Below, piece after piece: positions 1 through 25,880 of a stretch of DNA of 64,000 bases; the stretch's first letter is position 1, and each line of letters starts with the position of its first letter. Position numbers and translations under genes: made by a program. A model generated the notes under the pieces. That model saw only the letters and a list, made by a program, of their open reading frames with translations. It did no database searches and had not been told where the DNA came from. The stretch lies in the NCBI RefSeq assembly GCF_040802235.1, contig NC_133170.1, positions 8,013,001-8,077,000 of the forward strand, given 5' to 3'. This DNA is from Manis javanica. Its lineage: Eukaryota; Chordata; Mammalia; Pholidota; Manidae.

Positions 1-1210
1 ATGAAGTTTTAGTGGATGTGAGCAGCAGAGATTACCAAAGGTTCAAGGGTAGCTTCTTTACTATCTAACTGTCTAACTTAACTCTCTTATTAAGCTATTA
101 TAAACACAGTCTGATGATTCTTTATTTCTCTCCCTTCTTATTCTTCCTCCTCCATTCTTTGTATGTTAGGTGTTTTATTCTGTACTCTTTTGTGTTTCTT
201 TGACTGCTTTTATGAATAGTTGATTTTATTTTTTGCCTTTAGTTAGTATTTGGTTGGTCTGCTTTCTTTGCTGTGATTTTATTTTCTCTGGTGACATCTA
301 TTTAGTCTTAGGAGTGCTCCCATCTAGAGCATTCCCTTTAAAATATCCTGTAGAGGTGGTTTGTGGGAGGCAAATTCCCTCAACTTTTGCTTGTCTGGGA
401 ATTGTTTAATCCCTCCTTCAAATTTAAATGATAATCATGAGCCCCAGAAATTCAAGGCCCTTCTGTTTCATTACATTAAATGTATCATGCCATTGTCTTC
501 TGGCCTGTAAGGTTTCTGTTGAGAAGTCTGATGATAGCCTGATGGGTTTTCTTTTGTAGGTGATCTTTTTTCTCTCTCTGGCTTCCTTTAGTACTCTGTC
601 CTTGTCTTTGATCTTTGCCATTTTAATTATTATATATCTTGGTGTTGTCCTCCTTGGGTCCCTTGTGTCGGGAGATCTGTGGGCTTCCATGGTCTGAGAG
701 ACTATTTCCTCCCCCAGCTTGGGGAAGTTTTCAGCAATTATTTCTTCAAAGACACTTTCTATCCCTTTTTCTCTCTGTTCTTCTGGTATTCCTATAATGC
801 AAATATTGACCATTTGGATTGGTCACACAATTCTCTTAATATTCTTTCATTCCTGGAGATCCTTTTATCTCTCTCTGCCTCAGCTTCTCTGAATTCCTGT
901 TCTCTGATTTCTATTCCATTAACAGACTCTTGAACCTCATCCAGTCTGCTCTTAAGTCCTTCCAGAGATTGTTTCAGTTCTGTTATTTCCCTTCGGACTT
1001 CATCCCTAAGCTCTTGCATATTTCTCTGCAGGTCCATCAGCGTGGTTATGACCTTTATTTTGAATTCTTTTTCAGGAAGATTGGTTATATCTGTCTCCCC
1101 AGGCCCTCTCTCTGGGGTTGTCTGAGTGATTCTTGACTGGACCAGATTCTTCTGCCTTTTCATGGCGATAGAGGTGGTCGCAGGCAGGTGGTGCATGTGT
1201 CAGCTGGGAG
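1..1210 (-). mobile_element. L1/HAL1 relic with broken ORF1
   Basis: Reading the - strand, a 134-codon frame from 1196 and a 129-codon frame ending at 424 are the N- and C-terminal halves of LINE-1 ORF1p, split by a frameshift near 800. They hold a coiled coil (LQRNMQELRDEVRREITELK) and the RNA-binding region. Downstream (towards position 1) more ORF1-like C-terminus is seen, then no ORF2. That resembles HAL1 (half-L1), though the window edge limits this. Confidence 0.8.
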
Positions 1211-1944
1211 AACAAAGTCTAAAGGAAAACATAACCAATATATATAAGTGTATATTTCTAAACTGTAAGATTGAGTCATTTTTATGAAATTCTCCAAATT
1301 TTCTCCAGTGGATGAATACACATTGTGACCTTAAACAAAACTGTGAAAAGCAGAAGAGGAATAAAAAATGCTTTGTTCTGGAATCTGAACCAAAGTCATA
1401 GGGTGGCCATTATAGAGAACTTCATGATGGTAGTCTGGCTGTTAGCCGTCTTCCTCACAACACAGAGAACCATCGCTGAAGGAATTTAGACTCTATATTC
1501 TGAGTGGTGCTTTAGAAATCTTGGGGTAGCAGGAGGTTGAACAACATTATTACTAATTAGCACCGAGAATCTGAGTCACAGGACACTTCTAAAAACTATT
1601 GCCTAAAAAATTTCATTTAGACCAGCCAATGGTTTTGAATTGCATGCCAATTATTGTACCTTGTCTCTTATTTGTCTGGCTGTGCTGTGGATAAATGAAG
1701 ATTGTATGGGGCTAAGGCTCAGTTACATTCCCTGTAACTGATTATTTTATGTCGGGCTGGTGGCAAGAATAATTTTTTGGTTCCCTGGAGACCTAGCTGG
1801 ACCATGTTACCTTGTCTCATATTAGAACACTTTAAAAAGATTTACTTAGGTTATTTCAGATATTATGAAAGCTCAGTACTGTCTCCTAGCTGGTTCAGAA
1901 CCCCTTCTTCAGAAGTGCTTAGGTTCTGGAGTCTGGGACATCTG

Positions 1945-1966
1945 TCTCTCTCTCTCTCTCTCTCTT
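1945..1966. repeat. (TC)n microsatellite
   Basis: About 10 uninterrupted TC units. Confidence 0.9.
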
Positions 1967-2607
1967 CTAATTGAGTTTTGTTCTGCTTAATTTTCTCATT
2001 GTTATGTTGTTGGGATATTTATGATAAGAATTTTCAGTTTCAAAAGTAGGATTTTTTTTCTCTTATTTTGCTCAGTAACCTTTGCCTTGATGAATAGTAA
2101 GATCATTTATTGTTTATGGCTAGGAGACTTATGTGAAGGAGAGTCACCTTCATTAAAATCTCATGGTCCTCTTCTGATGTTGAATTTCACATATGATGTC
2201 AGTTTGGCCATGGAAGAATTTTCTTTGAGATATTCTTTTCATATTCCTGATAAGTCGGTTGTTTCTTTTCACATTTGTTTATGTGTATGTTTTTGTTTCA
2301 CTGTGCTATTTTAGGGAAAAATCTGTCATCATATAAACAGATGGGAATTCTTCACTTCATTCGTCAACTTGAGGGGAGAAGAAAAAGACAGGTTAGGGGT
2401 GTGACTCCTGTAATCTGTAGAGGCCTCAAGCTAAATCTCTATAAAGCATAAGATCAATCAGATTTTTCATTTTTTCCTATAGCACCTAAGAATTTTATCT
2501 ATTTTTCTAGATATTTGGAATGTTGTGATAATACAGTAGAAAATTTCTATCCCTCAGGAAGGTTGGAGGTAGTTTTTTGAAGTTGAGTTTCTTAATGTAT
2601 TGAATAA

Positions 2608-2635
2608 TATTCTTGAATAAAATTATTCAAGAATA
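2608..2635. repeat. 28-bp perfect palindrome
   Basis: Two 13-bp arms (TATTCTTGAATAA and its complement) around an AA centre. It is AT-rich and isolated, with no element recognised around it. Confidence 0.8.
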
Positions 2636-2929
2636 ACTAGTACTTCTTGTGCCCTTGTTTGATGGGTAGTTCCTATATATATAAGTTGCAACCAGATAAT
2701 TGAAATACATTCCTTGCCCAACATTCCCATGGTTTGGGCAAAGGTACTGAGGGCATCATGAAAAATGAGAACTATTGCAAATTATAGAAATTGGGTACCA
2801 TGATGAAAACATTTGCAATTGTATTTAATTATGAACAGTTATTAGAATTACTCTAATCCTTAAGATTAATCAATTCATACTCATTAAAAATATTAATTGT
2901 AATACAGTTGGAGAGAGATTTCTGCTAAA

Positions 2930-3110
2930 GATATTTTACTTAGTTTAGTCAGGTAACAGTCGCTGCCCTAGTAAAGTTTATTATCTAGTGGGGGAGATGA
3001 TCAATAATCAAATAATCATAGAGACAAGTATAAAATGAAAAAAACAACTGTATCAAGTTTCAAAGGGAAAATATGATGTGCAATGAAAATATGTATCAGA
3101 GGGATCTTAT
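2930..3110 (-). mobile_element. L2 relic
   Basis: Antisense L2-type text (gctgccctagtaaagttta followed by an AATAATCAAATAATCA run), as in the 3' part of old L2 copies. Diverged. Confidence 0.5.
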
Positions 3111-3179
3111 GTATTTTGGTAAAGGATGGAATTCTAGGTAAACTTTAATCCCTCTGTTGTCTTATAGCAAAGCTCCATG

Positions 3180-4275
3180 AAATTTATTTCTACTTACGTC
3201 TCCCCTTTTGCCTTCTCATTTGTTCTCGAGTCCATTCCCATAGGACTTACTTTCTTACTATTCCACGGACATTATTCTGGCTAAAGTTGCACATGACTTG
3301 CGCACATCCGGATCCAGTATGGTCACTTCTCAGCCCTAACAGCAGTGTTTGGCACAAATGAGCCCTCCGTTCTTCCTTTCTTCTGGGGTCTCACTTGTCT
3401 TGGCCCCCAGGAAACTGCTCTCCCTTGGTGCTCCTTTTACCTCACTCATCTTCACAGTCTTGACAGGTTCCTCCTCGTTTTCTCTACCACACTGCAGTCC
3501 AGGTGTCCCAGGACCCAGTCCTTGTTCTCTTCTCTGCTTTGTCTATCCTCCTTAGCTTTAAATACCATCTGTACACAGAGAAGGCCCACATGTCTGGTCC
3601 CAGCTTACTCTTTGAACCCCAGCACTGTGTCACCAATTGCCTGCCCCTCCACTTGGGTATCTAATAAGCATCTCAAATTTAACATGACCAGAGTTGAACT
3701 CTTGATTTCTTACTGCTGCCTCCAAATTCTCCCTCCACCAACCTTCCCCAACCCAATAGATGGCAACTCCATTTTACTAATTAATTGCTCAGGCTGTTAA
3801 TCTTGGTCATCCCTGACTTTTCATATATCACATTGAATATAGTTAATTTTAAGCTTTTCAGCAAAATCTATAGTTGAACTACTGAACAATCTCTCATCAT
3901 GGCATCCTGATTACAAATCTTTCTTTAGTCTGTTTTACTCATAAGAGGCAGAGCGATCATTCTGAAATGAATGATTCAGATCACGTTACTCCTGCGCTAA
4001 TAATTCTCCAATGTTTTCCCAACTCATTCGTAGTAAAAATCCTCACAGTGGCCTGTAAGGTGCTGTATGAGTCGGATCGCAGCTATCTCCTTGCCTTCTT
4101 TTCCTACTGTTTTTCTTTTCCTTTCGCAGTCCTCACTACACGAGCCATGCCAGTTCTTGCTGTTCCTAAGTCAACCCAAATTTTTTGCTGTTCCTAAGCC
4201 CCACTGTTATCTCCAAAGGCTACAACCATGCCTCATAAAAAGCTGGCACTCAGTAATTGTCTGAATAAAGGAAAT
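3180..4275 (+). mobile_element. L2 LINE relic, reverse transcriptase 3' region
   Basis: The decayed CR1/L2-type reverse transcriptase reads forward. The 151-codon frame at 3345-3800 holds STWVSNKHLKFNMTRVELL and PIDGNSI; the frame from 3967 holds SDHVTPALIILQCFPNS and ILTVACKVLYES. These are the palm-distal blocks of L2 ORF2, in order and broken by frameshifts. It is not a host gene. Confidence 0.8.
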
Positions 4276-4761
4276 GACATTTCAGCTGGGGCAGATTAGG
4301 GAGTAGAGAGTAAGGAGGTAGCTCTGTATCCAATGAATGGGTAAGAAACATGTCTGTTTGCTCATGGGCATCTCCCCAGCTGAGAACTAACATGTAAGTG
4401 GGAGTTCACTCAGGAGACTGTTATGATTTAATACAAAATCATTCAAATTTATATGGATGATTTAGTAGTATGGAATACTGGTCACAATAAATTAAGTTCG
4501 GGGAAAATTGCAGTGTAAAGCAGCATACAATTTTTAAAAAATGTATATATAGCATAGGGAAAGGCCTGGTAGGATTTACATTAAAATATGGATATTGGTT
4601 GCTTATAGGAAGGGGGCCACAGGAGACTTTTTATCTTCATCTTTGAACTCTGTGTTTTGAAACTTATACAATGTGCATGAAGCACTTTTATAATCAGAAG
4701 AATAAAGAGATATAAATTATTTAGTTAGATGTATTGACCCCTGAATATTCTTTTATTCTAG

Positions 4762-17338
<12,577 letters not shown>

Positions 17339-19840
17339 TCCCTGAAATGAGCAGCATGATGGGATTGTGTTTATCAATGGGAAAGAAATACATGACTTAT
17401 AACTGACGGATAAGTCTCTTGTCAGTGTTCAAAAACTCAGCGTCACTTCCCCCAACCTTTGACACTGAGAAGCTGGGACCTGGTGTGTACATACATTCAT
17501 TATTGAACGCCAGTCACAGGAAGTAAATGTGGGTTCCTGCCTCCTGGGAATTTCCGGTCTGAAATGTCATCAAAGTCATGTCTAGTGCACCCATATATGT
17601 CATTATTTGAATACCATCATATACACTTTATATTTTTCTAGTTCAGTAAATATTAGAAGATACGAAGGGAAACGTTATTCAGGCCCTAAAATTCTTAATT
17701 TTACTCACACAGAACAGTGCCCTGAGCACAGTTACAGATAGGAAGTTTCCCTGTAAGTTTCACAATGTCAGTGAGCAATGGATGTTTAAGTTATTTATTA
17801 GGCTCATCACTGGACTTAATAATTTTTAGATAGACTTGTAGGACATGTCAGTGGTTTACAAAACATTTGATTTATCTGCACCTCGGTAGACCAATATCCT
17901 CTTGGATCTAAGCCATGGCCAAGAATTAAGGAATAAGGAACTGAACCAGACTCCTGAGTCAGAAGACTGAATGCTGACGTCTGTCACAGAAATATATAGA
18001 ATGAGTGAGAGCCTGAGGCAACTTTTTTTTTCTTATTTTATACAAAATATCATTTGGTTTCCAAGACTATAGGTAGAGTGTAGTTCAACTTTAGGTACGC
18101 ACACATATAACCTAATGAAACAGCAACTCATGAGGTAAGAGGCAAAAAATTACATTTTTATGACCTCCTTTCCTGTCTCCCCTCATTCCCACCCCAGTCT
18201 TTTTCTCTCAGTCTCTCATCTCTTTTGCAAATACTTAAAATGGAAAGAGTTATAAATATCCTAGTATTTAGTAAAAACTCCTTGCATGAATATTAGTCTG
18301 AACTGCTTTCATTGATTTAAAGTATGAGGAACTCTGAGAAAAAAATGAAAGGTGAGATTTGCAGTAGACATTCTCTAATTATGTGTTTTGTACCATTTTT
18401 ACTTTTTCTCTCATTGATTTTTCCCATCTTTTTTTATCAGATGACATTAAAGGGGAAAGATGAGCTGTATCAAAGTGCCAGGCCGGTCTAAAGCATTTTT
18501 TCTGCATGGTATGATTTTGTGGTTAATTTTGCTGCTGGCACAATCTCTGGGGTGACCTCCTGGGGCAGTGATCTGGTAGTGATGCTTTAGGGCTCTGTCA
18601 GCAGAGGATGCAGGGCTGGGATTCCATGACTACCTAGAGAAGCTGCCTGATTTCCCTACGATAGTCAGAGACTATTTGGTGCTCTGTTTCAGGCTTCAGT
18701 TGGCAAGAATTTTTAAACTCTTCTATGATCAATCTTTTTCTGTTCAATAGGACTGTTAGACTTTTTCCTTGCCCTTCCTCCAGTTGAAAGCCAATTTAAT
18801 TGAGGAGGAATACAAATTTTATTTCTTCTTTGACCTTTTCTTCTTCCCAGGAGCTATCCTCTCTGCATTTCAAGGTATATAGACCTGTGTTATAGATCAC
18901 AGTCAATTGTGTGAATTGATACGATGTAAGGGTCACATAGTTAAAGAAATTAGGGATCTGACAACCTAAATTTTCATTCATGTCATTAAAAAATTTCTTA
19001 AAATAAGACCTGTTGTGCGGCAAGTACAGGAAAGTAGAGAGGGAGTTGCCCCTATATTTAGAACCTCATTCTAGCAGAGCAGCTAATCAGTCACTCTTCA
19101 ACACAAAGATAATCACTATTCAGCATGTGATGGGGGCTCGCATCCTAGCAGAGAACAACCAGCGCCTTCTGCAGGGACGGATGAAGGTTTTGCAGAGGTA
19201 ATACTGAGCTGAGTTTTAAAACCCAAGTATTAGTTGGCTTGATTCTTGGTTTATATTTTAATGTTTTATACACTAATCCCTCATGTTAAAAAAATCGGCA
19301 TCCAGCTATTTCCCATCAACAACTCCACATACTCTGAATTTCTTCTGTCACTTGGATTATTGGGAAAGTTTTTATTCATTCTTAAGCCATGCATTTCATT
19401 ACTTCATTCCCTGTAGCCCTCCCTGCCTTGTCTTTTTCATCCAAGTTTCAACAATGTGGTTCCAACATTTCATATGCGTTCTTTGTTAATTTAATAAATA
19501 GTCAACAACTTAAGTCTAACAAATACCTAATTCTCACCAAAGTTCAGCAACTTTTGGCACTTACCCTGGTTTCATCATGAACTCCACTTTATTATCAGCA
19601 TTATCACTTCCATTTTTTCTACCCTTCACATATATTTATAAAAATAAGAGGAAGTTTTAACCAAATTGTCAAATAATGATAACAACAAACAACTGCTGGG
19701 ACCAAAATATCTAAGAAGCTCTGGAAGAGGCAGAATAAAGTGGAATTATATTAAAGGAATTATATATAAAAGCTGTAGTAATTAAGACAGGGTAGTTCTG
19801 CTGCAGAGATAAGAAGGCTGACCAATAGGACAGAACACAA
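17339..19840. other. OVCH1 3' flank and intergenic DNA
   Basis: No clear poly(A) signal was placed for OVCH1. Mostly unassigned AT-rich sequence, apart from a weak protease-like trace at 18500-18580. Confidence 0.4.
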
Positions 19841-19849
19841 AAGCACGAA

Positions 19850-20640
19850 ATGATGCTGTTTTACATTCTCTAAGTTGGCAAAAAGTTGCCTAGTGTGACA
19901 ACATACACAGATGAGGAGACTGTGGAATGAGTGAACTCTTCTAATTGCTGGTGGAATATAATCTTCAACTGGGAACTGGTGCGAACTCCAGCTTAGAAAA
20001 CTCAGACACTAGCAGTAAAACTGAAGATGCCAAGTGGGTCGGGGCCAGCAAGTCTCCCTCTAGGTAATGCCCCAGGGCAAGGTTGCAGCTAAATGTAAAC
20101 ACCTGGGGCGCAAGGAATTTTTTTTGTTAAAGCTTCTTTCATGACTTTAATGTGCATTCGGGTTTGAGACCAGTGTTGCAACCTGACTGTTGAACATGTA
20201 CAGGAATGTTTATAGAAACAGTATCAGCAAAAGGCTGGAACTCCAAATGCCCACTACGGAAGTATGGATAACTGTAGTATACTCACATAGCAGTAAAATA
20301 TGTAAAACAGTTCACAGGCTCCTGAGGTGACTCTTAGAATGCTGAGTTAAAAGAGCAAGTTTTGGAAGATTAGGCACCATATAAGGCTCAGAAAAAAGCA
20401 TAATTGAACATGGTATTTAGGCTTCATGTATTGTTCAAAACATCTAAAGAAATGAGGACCCACCATTCACAGCGCTGGGAGGTAGTGGGATAGGATGGAG
20501 AAACCACACACACATCGTTTCCATGACATTAGTTCTCTAAGTTGGGTGGTGGTTTTACAGATGTTTAGTATCTTCCTCCGTAACTTACATATACTTCTGT
20601 GTATATCAAATATAATGTAAGTATAATTAAAAGCCTTTTT
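19850..20640 (+). mobile_element. L1M relic (3' end, sense)
   Basis: Sense L1M 3' text: ctaattgctggtggaatata, ggctggaactccaaatgccc, agcagtaaaatatgtaaaac. Interrupted and diverged. Confidence 0.55.
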
Positions 20641-20999
20641 AATAACACTAGATCCTCAGAGTAGACGCTGTCCTTCTGTCCACATAATGAGGAGTGTTCT
20701 ACACTTATTCTGAGCATTAAACCCTTGCGTTTTTCTGTGGTTCCCTTTGCCTAGAAAACAGTCACTGTGGCTTGCGTTCGCTGTCGCTGGTGACAGTCAG
20801 CCTATTTGTTAACTTTGCTTCATTAACGCAGGCAGTTACACACCCTACATTCCATTCTCTTCAAGGGGAAAAGAGTTTTACATGTGTTTGTATATCCTAG
20901 ATGCCAGATATTACTTGACATTTCCATTTAGTTCATTTAATCGTTAAAGCTCATCCTTATGAAAACATTTTGAATGTAATATTAATAACCCCTGGGCAT

Positions 21000-21243
21000 A
21001 AAGACTACAAGTATTGGTTCTGAAGTCAGACTTCATGGGTTCAAATCCTGGTTCCAACATTAATTAGCATTATGAATTTGGGAAAATCAGCCCCCTCATG
21101 CTTCCATTTGCTCATCTATAAAGTGGAGATAATAAAAAGAAACCTTTTCATAGAGCTGTCCTGTAGTTAAAAGAATTATAAGTTTAAACCACTTGCAAGA
21201 GTGGCTGGCACTTAGTTACCTTCCATAATTATTATTGTGCATT
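21000..21243 (+). repeat. MIR SINE
   Basis: Sense MIR: gacttcatgggttcaaatcc (box-B-like), ttgctcatctataaagtgga, gagtggctggcactta. Confidence 0.8.
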
Positions 21244-21329
21244 TTCCTGAAATAAAGCTTTTAAAGAGAATCAACCCTATGCCCAGATCTTTAAAAAATT
21301 TTTTTTGAAAGAGAGTAGTTTTACAAACT

Positions 21330-21605
21330 ATTGGTTACAAAGTGGATGAACCTCAAAATCATTATGCTAAGTGAAAGAAGCCAGTTTTAAAAGACCACGT
21401 GTTGTAATTCCATTTATATAAAATGTCTAAAAAAAGACAAGTTTATAAACAAAGGAGAACTGTGACTAGCTAAAGCTATTGGTGAGAGCAGGAAACAGAA
21501 TAATGGGAGTGATGGAAATGTTCTAAAACTGGATTATGGTGGTGATTGCACAGCTCCATAAATTTACTAAAATTCTTGAAGTACACACTTATAAAGGTTT
21601 TTTTT
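21330..21605 (+). mobile_element. L1M relic (3' end, sense)
   Basis: Sense L1 3' text: attatgctaagtgaaagaag, aattccatttatataaaatg, gtggtgattgcacagctcca. Confidence 0.75.
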
Positions 21606-21899
21606 ATTTTAAGGAATAGTTTCAGAGTTTTTACTTTAACAGAATTTTCATCAGGACAGGTAAAATCTGATTAAACTGATATTTGAATGTAGTCAAAATC
21701 TAGCAGTAAAGTCTTCGTGGGAGGCAGAGACTATGCTCTTTATGGAAAGATTGATTTTATTAAGCCTTGTCATGACTATGGTATGTATTTCTGATTACTC
21801 AGTTCTTTTTTATGTCTTCATTTTTTTTCAATAATTTCTCTTCATAATTCCCATAAGGATTTAACCGGGGAGTGATCATCCCCTTAGGCTACTTTACTA

Positions 21900-22095
21900 G
21901 GTTTCTATGTGCCAACTATTTTATATATATTAATTTAATTCTAAGCATAATTTTATGAGAAAGGCATCATCCTTCCCATTTTATCAGTGAGGGGACTGAA
22001 ACTAGAGAGGTTTATATCAAACAGCAGATTTTAAAGCAGATTTAGCACATAGGATTTTCTGATTACAGACCCTAATTATCATACCATATGGCTGA
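21900..22095 (-). repeat. MIR SINE
   Basis: Antisense MIR: cccattttatcagtgagggg, tttctgattacagaccctaa. Diverged. Confidence 0.65.
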
Positions 22096-22919
22096 TGAGT
22101 GTTTTCAGAACATAATACAAACTAAAGTACGGAGTTTGGACTGGGGGGATGAGATTGGAAGCTTGGAGAGAATGGAATTGGACTCATGTCATTCACAGAC
22201 TTGAACATGTGAATGAAAAATTGTACAGAGGTAAAAATAAGACATGTAATAAAGGAGGTTCTTGAAACAGCTTAAAATAGTATACATTCCCTTAAATCTA
22301 TTAGGAATTCCTTGCTGGCTACTGGTTAAAAAGACTTTACTACAGTAATTTGAAGGAATTAGGATTTTATTCTCTTACTGAAATGAGGTTGGTAGGCAGC
22401 TCTACAGAATTATGAAGGCCTGAGGCTTTTTCTGTCTTCCTTCTCCAACATCCCCAGGGTATGAATTCAATCCTCAAGTTATAAAACTGCTGCTGGTCTC
22501 AGGCCATCACGCTCATATTCCAAGTATGGAACAGAGGGAGGGCAAGGAGAAAAGGAAGTAAATGTCTTTCATAAAAGCCTTACTCAATGACTTTTACTTA
22601 CATATCTGGCTGCCCACCTGCCAAGCCTGGGGTATAGTTTTTCACTTGGGTTTAGATCCAGGATTCTGGTACGAAAAGAAAAGTATTTACATAGTCAACC
22701 AGAAGTCTCTCCCACATCTCCAAAAATTATACATTGTTTTTATTTTTTGCCAACTTTCTAGAAACAAATACAAAAGAAATGATGTTAATTAAAAATACTA
22801 CGGTTTTAAAAAGCAAACTATATTTCACTGTTATCCTTTTCCCATTTCTTCTAGTTAACATTTTTAATGATCCGGGATGTCTCATATAACAATAACAGGA
22901 GTTTTAGAATGAGAGAGAA

Positions 22920-23160
22920 AATGGCGGGGATAAAGTAATTAAGAAATGAGTCAAGAAAACTTCTAGAACCAAAGGGCATGACTTGCCAGGCCAAATGGAG
23001 TCACTGAACAACAGTAAAGATGGACCCATATCAGAGGCACTACTGTGAAAGTTAGGAACTCTAGGGGCAAGAAAATGATATAAGATCCCAGAGAAAAATA
23101 GACCTCATGCAGCAGGTCGAGAATCTGGCTTTAGACTTCTCAGCAGGAATTTGAAGCAAG
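22920..23160 (+). mobile_element. HAL1/L1-type relic
   Basis: Matches a familiar L1/HAL1 block: agatggacccatatcagagg, ataagatcccagagaaaaat, tagacttctcagcagg. Confidence 0.5.
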
Positions 23161-24640
23161 GTGCTTTGCCATGTGGGCCTCTCCAGGGGGCTTCTTGCAG
23201 GTGCTCATGGCAGGACAGCTGTACTCTCCCCAAAGGATGACCTAAGAGAGAGTGAGGGGGAAGCTGGAGTGTCCTGTATGGCCTTTGCTTGCACCTTGTA
23301 AGTGTTATAATACTTTTCAATTCTTCCTTGACAAATCACACCATTTGACCAAATCAAGTCTATTCACTTGGTATACGGACTAAAACAGAAAGAGATGGAA
23401 ATGGTACTAATTTCCCAAACTCCTCATTTTCTACCTGGGTCCGTAGCAGTTTCCTATGTGTTCCTTCAGCATGGATTTGGCTTACAGACGTGGTATTAGT
23501 AGCTTCTCCTAACTCAGGCTCAGTGATCCCCATCTCTGTATTACGGAAGTCCCAAAGGAGATCAATGTTACAGAGCATCACCCTTACAGGATGGATATGA
23601 TATCAAAGCAGCAGCCCCAATCTGTATCAAAGGCCCAGATCTTAATGGTTTTCTTCCAACTTAACTACCCTTCATTACAGGAATATCGACTTCTGACCAA
23701 GTTTACTTGCTCAAAGCCTAGTTCACGAGAACTAGGGCAAGGGAGAATGCTTATGTCTCAGTGCTGCTTCTAAGACCCAGACAGATGAGGGGGACCTCAC
23801 TGTTATTGGCTCAACTATCATTTACTTAGAAAAACAAGTTTAATAAGTGAGAGTATTTGTCAAGTTAGGCCCTAGTGAACAGTAATAGTAAAGTATGTAT
23901 TTATTTGTAATTTTTAGTCAAAGAATCTGAACTCTGACTATATTATTATTTATATATTTAGTTGTTTATGTATTTTTAAATACAAAATCACCTGTAGGGA
24001 CACAGCCCATTCATGGGGTGGAAGCTATTTGACCTTTTTAGTCAATACTAATGTCAGATAATCATGCCAGAAAATGTAAAAATACCTTCTGTTCAGTTGA
24101 AAGTCTTTTTTTCCTCTCAGCATCCTGATTTTTCTTTTTAATTATGATAGTTTGTCATGTACATAAAAATCACACAAATATGAAGGCACCCATATACAAA
24201 TGTATTTGTCCTTAGTATTCTCCTCCAAGGTTATCTGGGTTTATGAATTTACAAATGCTAACGTTAACAGGTGATAATGAGGTAGTGATGGTTATAAGAG
24301 TAATGTCGTTGCTCTTCTACAGGTAATACATACAAAGGACTAAGTACTCACCCCTCTTTAGAGCTAAGCAGGGCCTCTATCTTTAGTGGAAATTAATTTA
24401 GTCTTCATTTGGTAGCTTGGAAGAGAGTGAGCTGTTTTTTTTACTAAGCAGGATCATATTAGTTAGTTTTGTTATACTGGGAAATCCAACTCCTATGGGA
24501 TAGCTGTTACTGTAAAAGGTGACTACTCTGGAGACAAGGGATGGTTATAACTAAGTGAAGAACGACCAGCTTCCTTCCAAACAGGAGCCCATACGATGTT
24601 AGAGAAGGAAGGGCTGCTGGTGCCTTTGTGGCTAAGATAA
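23161..24640. other. Intergenic, nothing recognised
   Basis: Several short frames (for example 23360-23581 -, 23591-23773 +) have no domain or splice support. Confidence 0.4.
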
Positions 24641-24649
24641 AGAAGCACT

Positions 24650-24855
24650 TTAGGTATATATTAACTCACTTAGTTTTTAAAACAATTGTATGAGATATTG
24701 CCTTGACATTTTAAAGATGAGGAAATAAGGACACAAAGAGATGAAATAATGTACCCATGTAACCTTACTGTAAGTGGTTGGACTGGAATTTTAACCCAGG
24801 AAATCCTGGCTCCATTGTCCATGATCTTAACCACTACACTATTGCTTCTTCTTAA
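24650..24855 (-). repeat. MIR SINE
   Basis: Antisense MIR with clear landmarks: ttaaagatgaggaaataagg and gatcttaaccactacacta. Confidence 0.8.
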
Positions 24856-25119
24856 ATATGTGAGGCAGGTAGAAATTTTATGAGACTGACGCACTGCCTA
24901 CTGCGCTAAGGAGGCAGAAAGGTAGAAATTTTAAGTCAATTTAAAGTTAATTTAAAATTTTGGGATTAATCCTGACCTGAAAGCCTGGAAATGAAATTGC
25001 ATCAGTGCAAACTCTTTACCTGTCTTTATTTTCTACAATAATTTCAATTTGATGACATTTTATATTTCATCAAATGTTAATTCGCTAAATAAAATAATGT
25101 GGTTTGCTTTTTTGAAGGG

Positions 25120-25330
25120 CAGTTCAGTGTTGCGGTCAAGTTTTCTTTGCCTCTCGCAGCTATCTGGGTAAATCTCTTAACTATCACTTTACTCAATATC
25201 GTTATTTATTAAACTGGTAATAATTGTAATAATAGGCAATCGTAAGGACTAAATGAGGTAAGGCAAGTAAAACCTTTGAAACAGTGCTGGGGGTGCGGAG
25301 GAGGGACGACGACACAGTGCTTACTGTGTA
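25120..25330 (+). repeat. MIR SINE
   Basis: Sense MIR: ctatctgggtaaatctctta, aataggcaatcgtaaggact, aaccttt-gaaacagtgctgg. Diverged. Confidence 0.6.
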
Positions 25331-25880
25331 AGCGTTAGTCGTTGTTAGACCTTTTTAAGACTTTTTTGATCAATAGATCAGAAAAAGTTTCAAGGTTTGA
25401 TTGGAAAGTCTGGTTAACAGATGGGCTTACTCTCGAGCAGTTCCCATTTAATCTCTTTCCGAAGTTCCCTCTATTACCTCGTATGCTATGAAGCATTAGG
25501 AAAAGTGAATCAAGTATTTTCTTTCTCAACAAGTATTTGGGTGCGTAGCAGGTATTGGTTATAAGGGTGAGGAAGACATGTGTTTCCTTACGGAGCTTAC
25601 TATGTGGAAGTCAAGAAAAACATTGAACAATAAGTTATCTTATGTCTAGAAAAGGAAGTTTAAATGTTCTTGACGGGGGAAAATGAGGCAAACACAGAGA
25701 AGGCATAAATGGTGGTACGCCCAAGTGTCTCATTAGCAATGAAGTAAGGTATGAGAAGCTGAGATTCCTTCTGGCCACGTGGTTACACCTGAAATAAATT
25801 TCAACCTGTTCTGCTTAGCCACGCCCCTCTCCTCGTGCCCACACCCCTTGTTTCACTAAACAATGCGTCTACAAAGGGAA

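Larger units (their letters stand above)
1211..2929. other. No gene recognised; CT repeat and palindrome only
   Basis: AT-rich sequence, presumably an OVCH1 intron. It holds a (CT)n run at 1945-1966 and a 28-bp palindrome at 2608-2635. Frames at 1777 and 2021 have no recognisable domain. Confidence 0.5.

Noticed and set aside
3345-3800. 151-codon + frame as a novel gene
   Set aside because: The translation follows the L2 reverse transcriptase 3' region, and the neighbouring frame at 3967 continues it.
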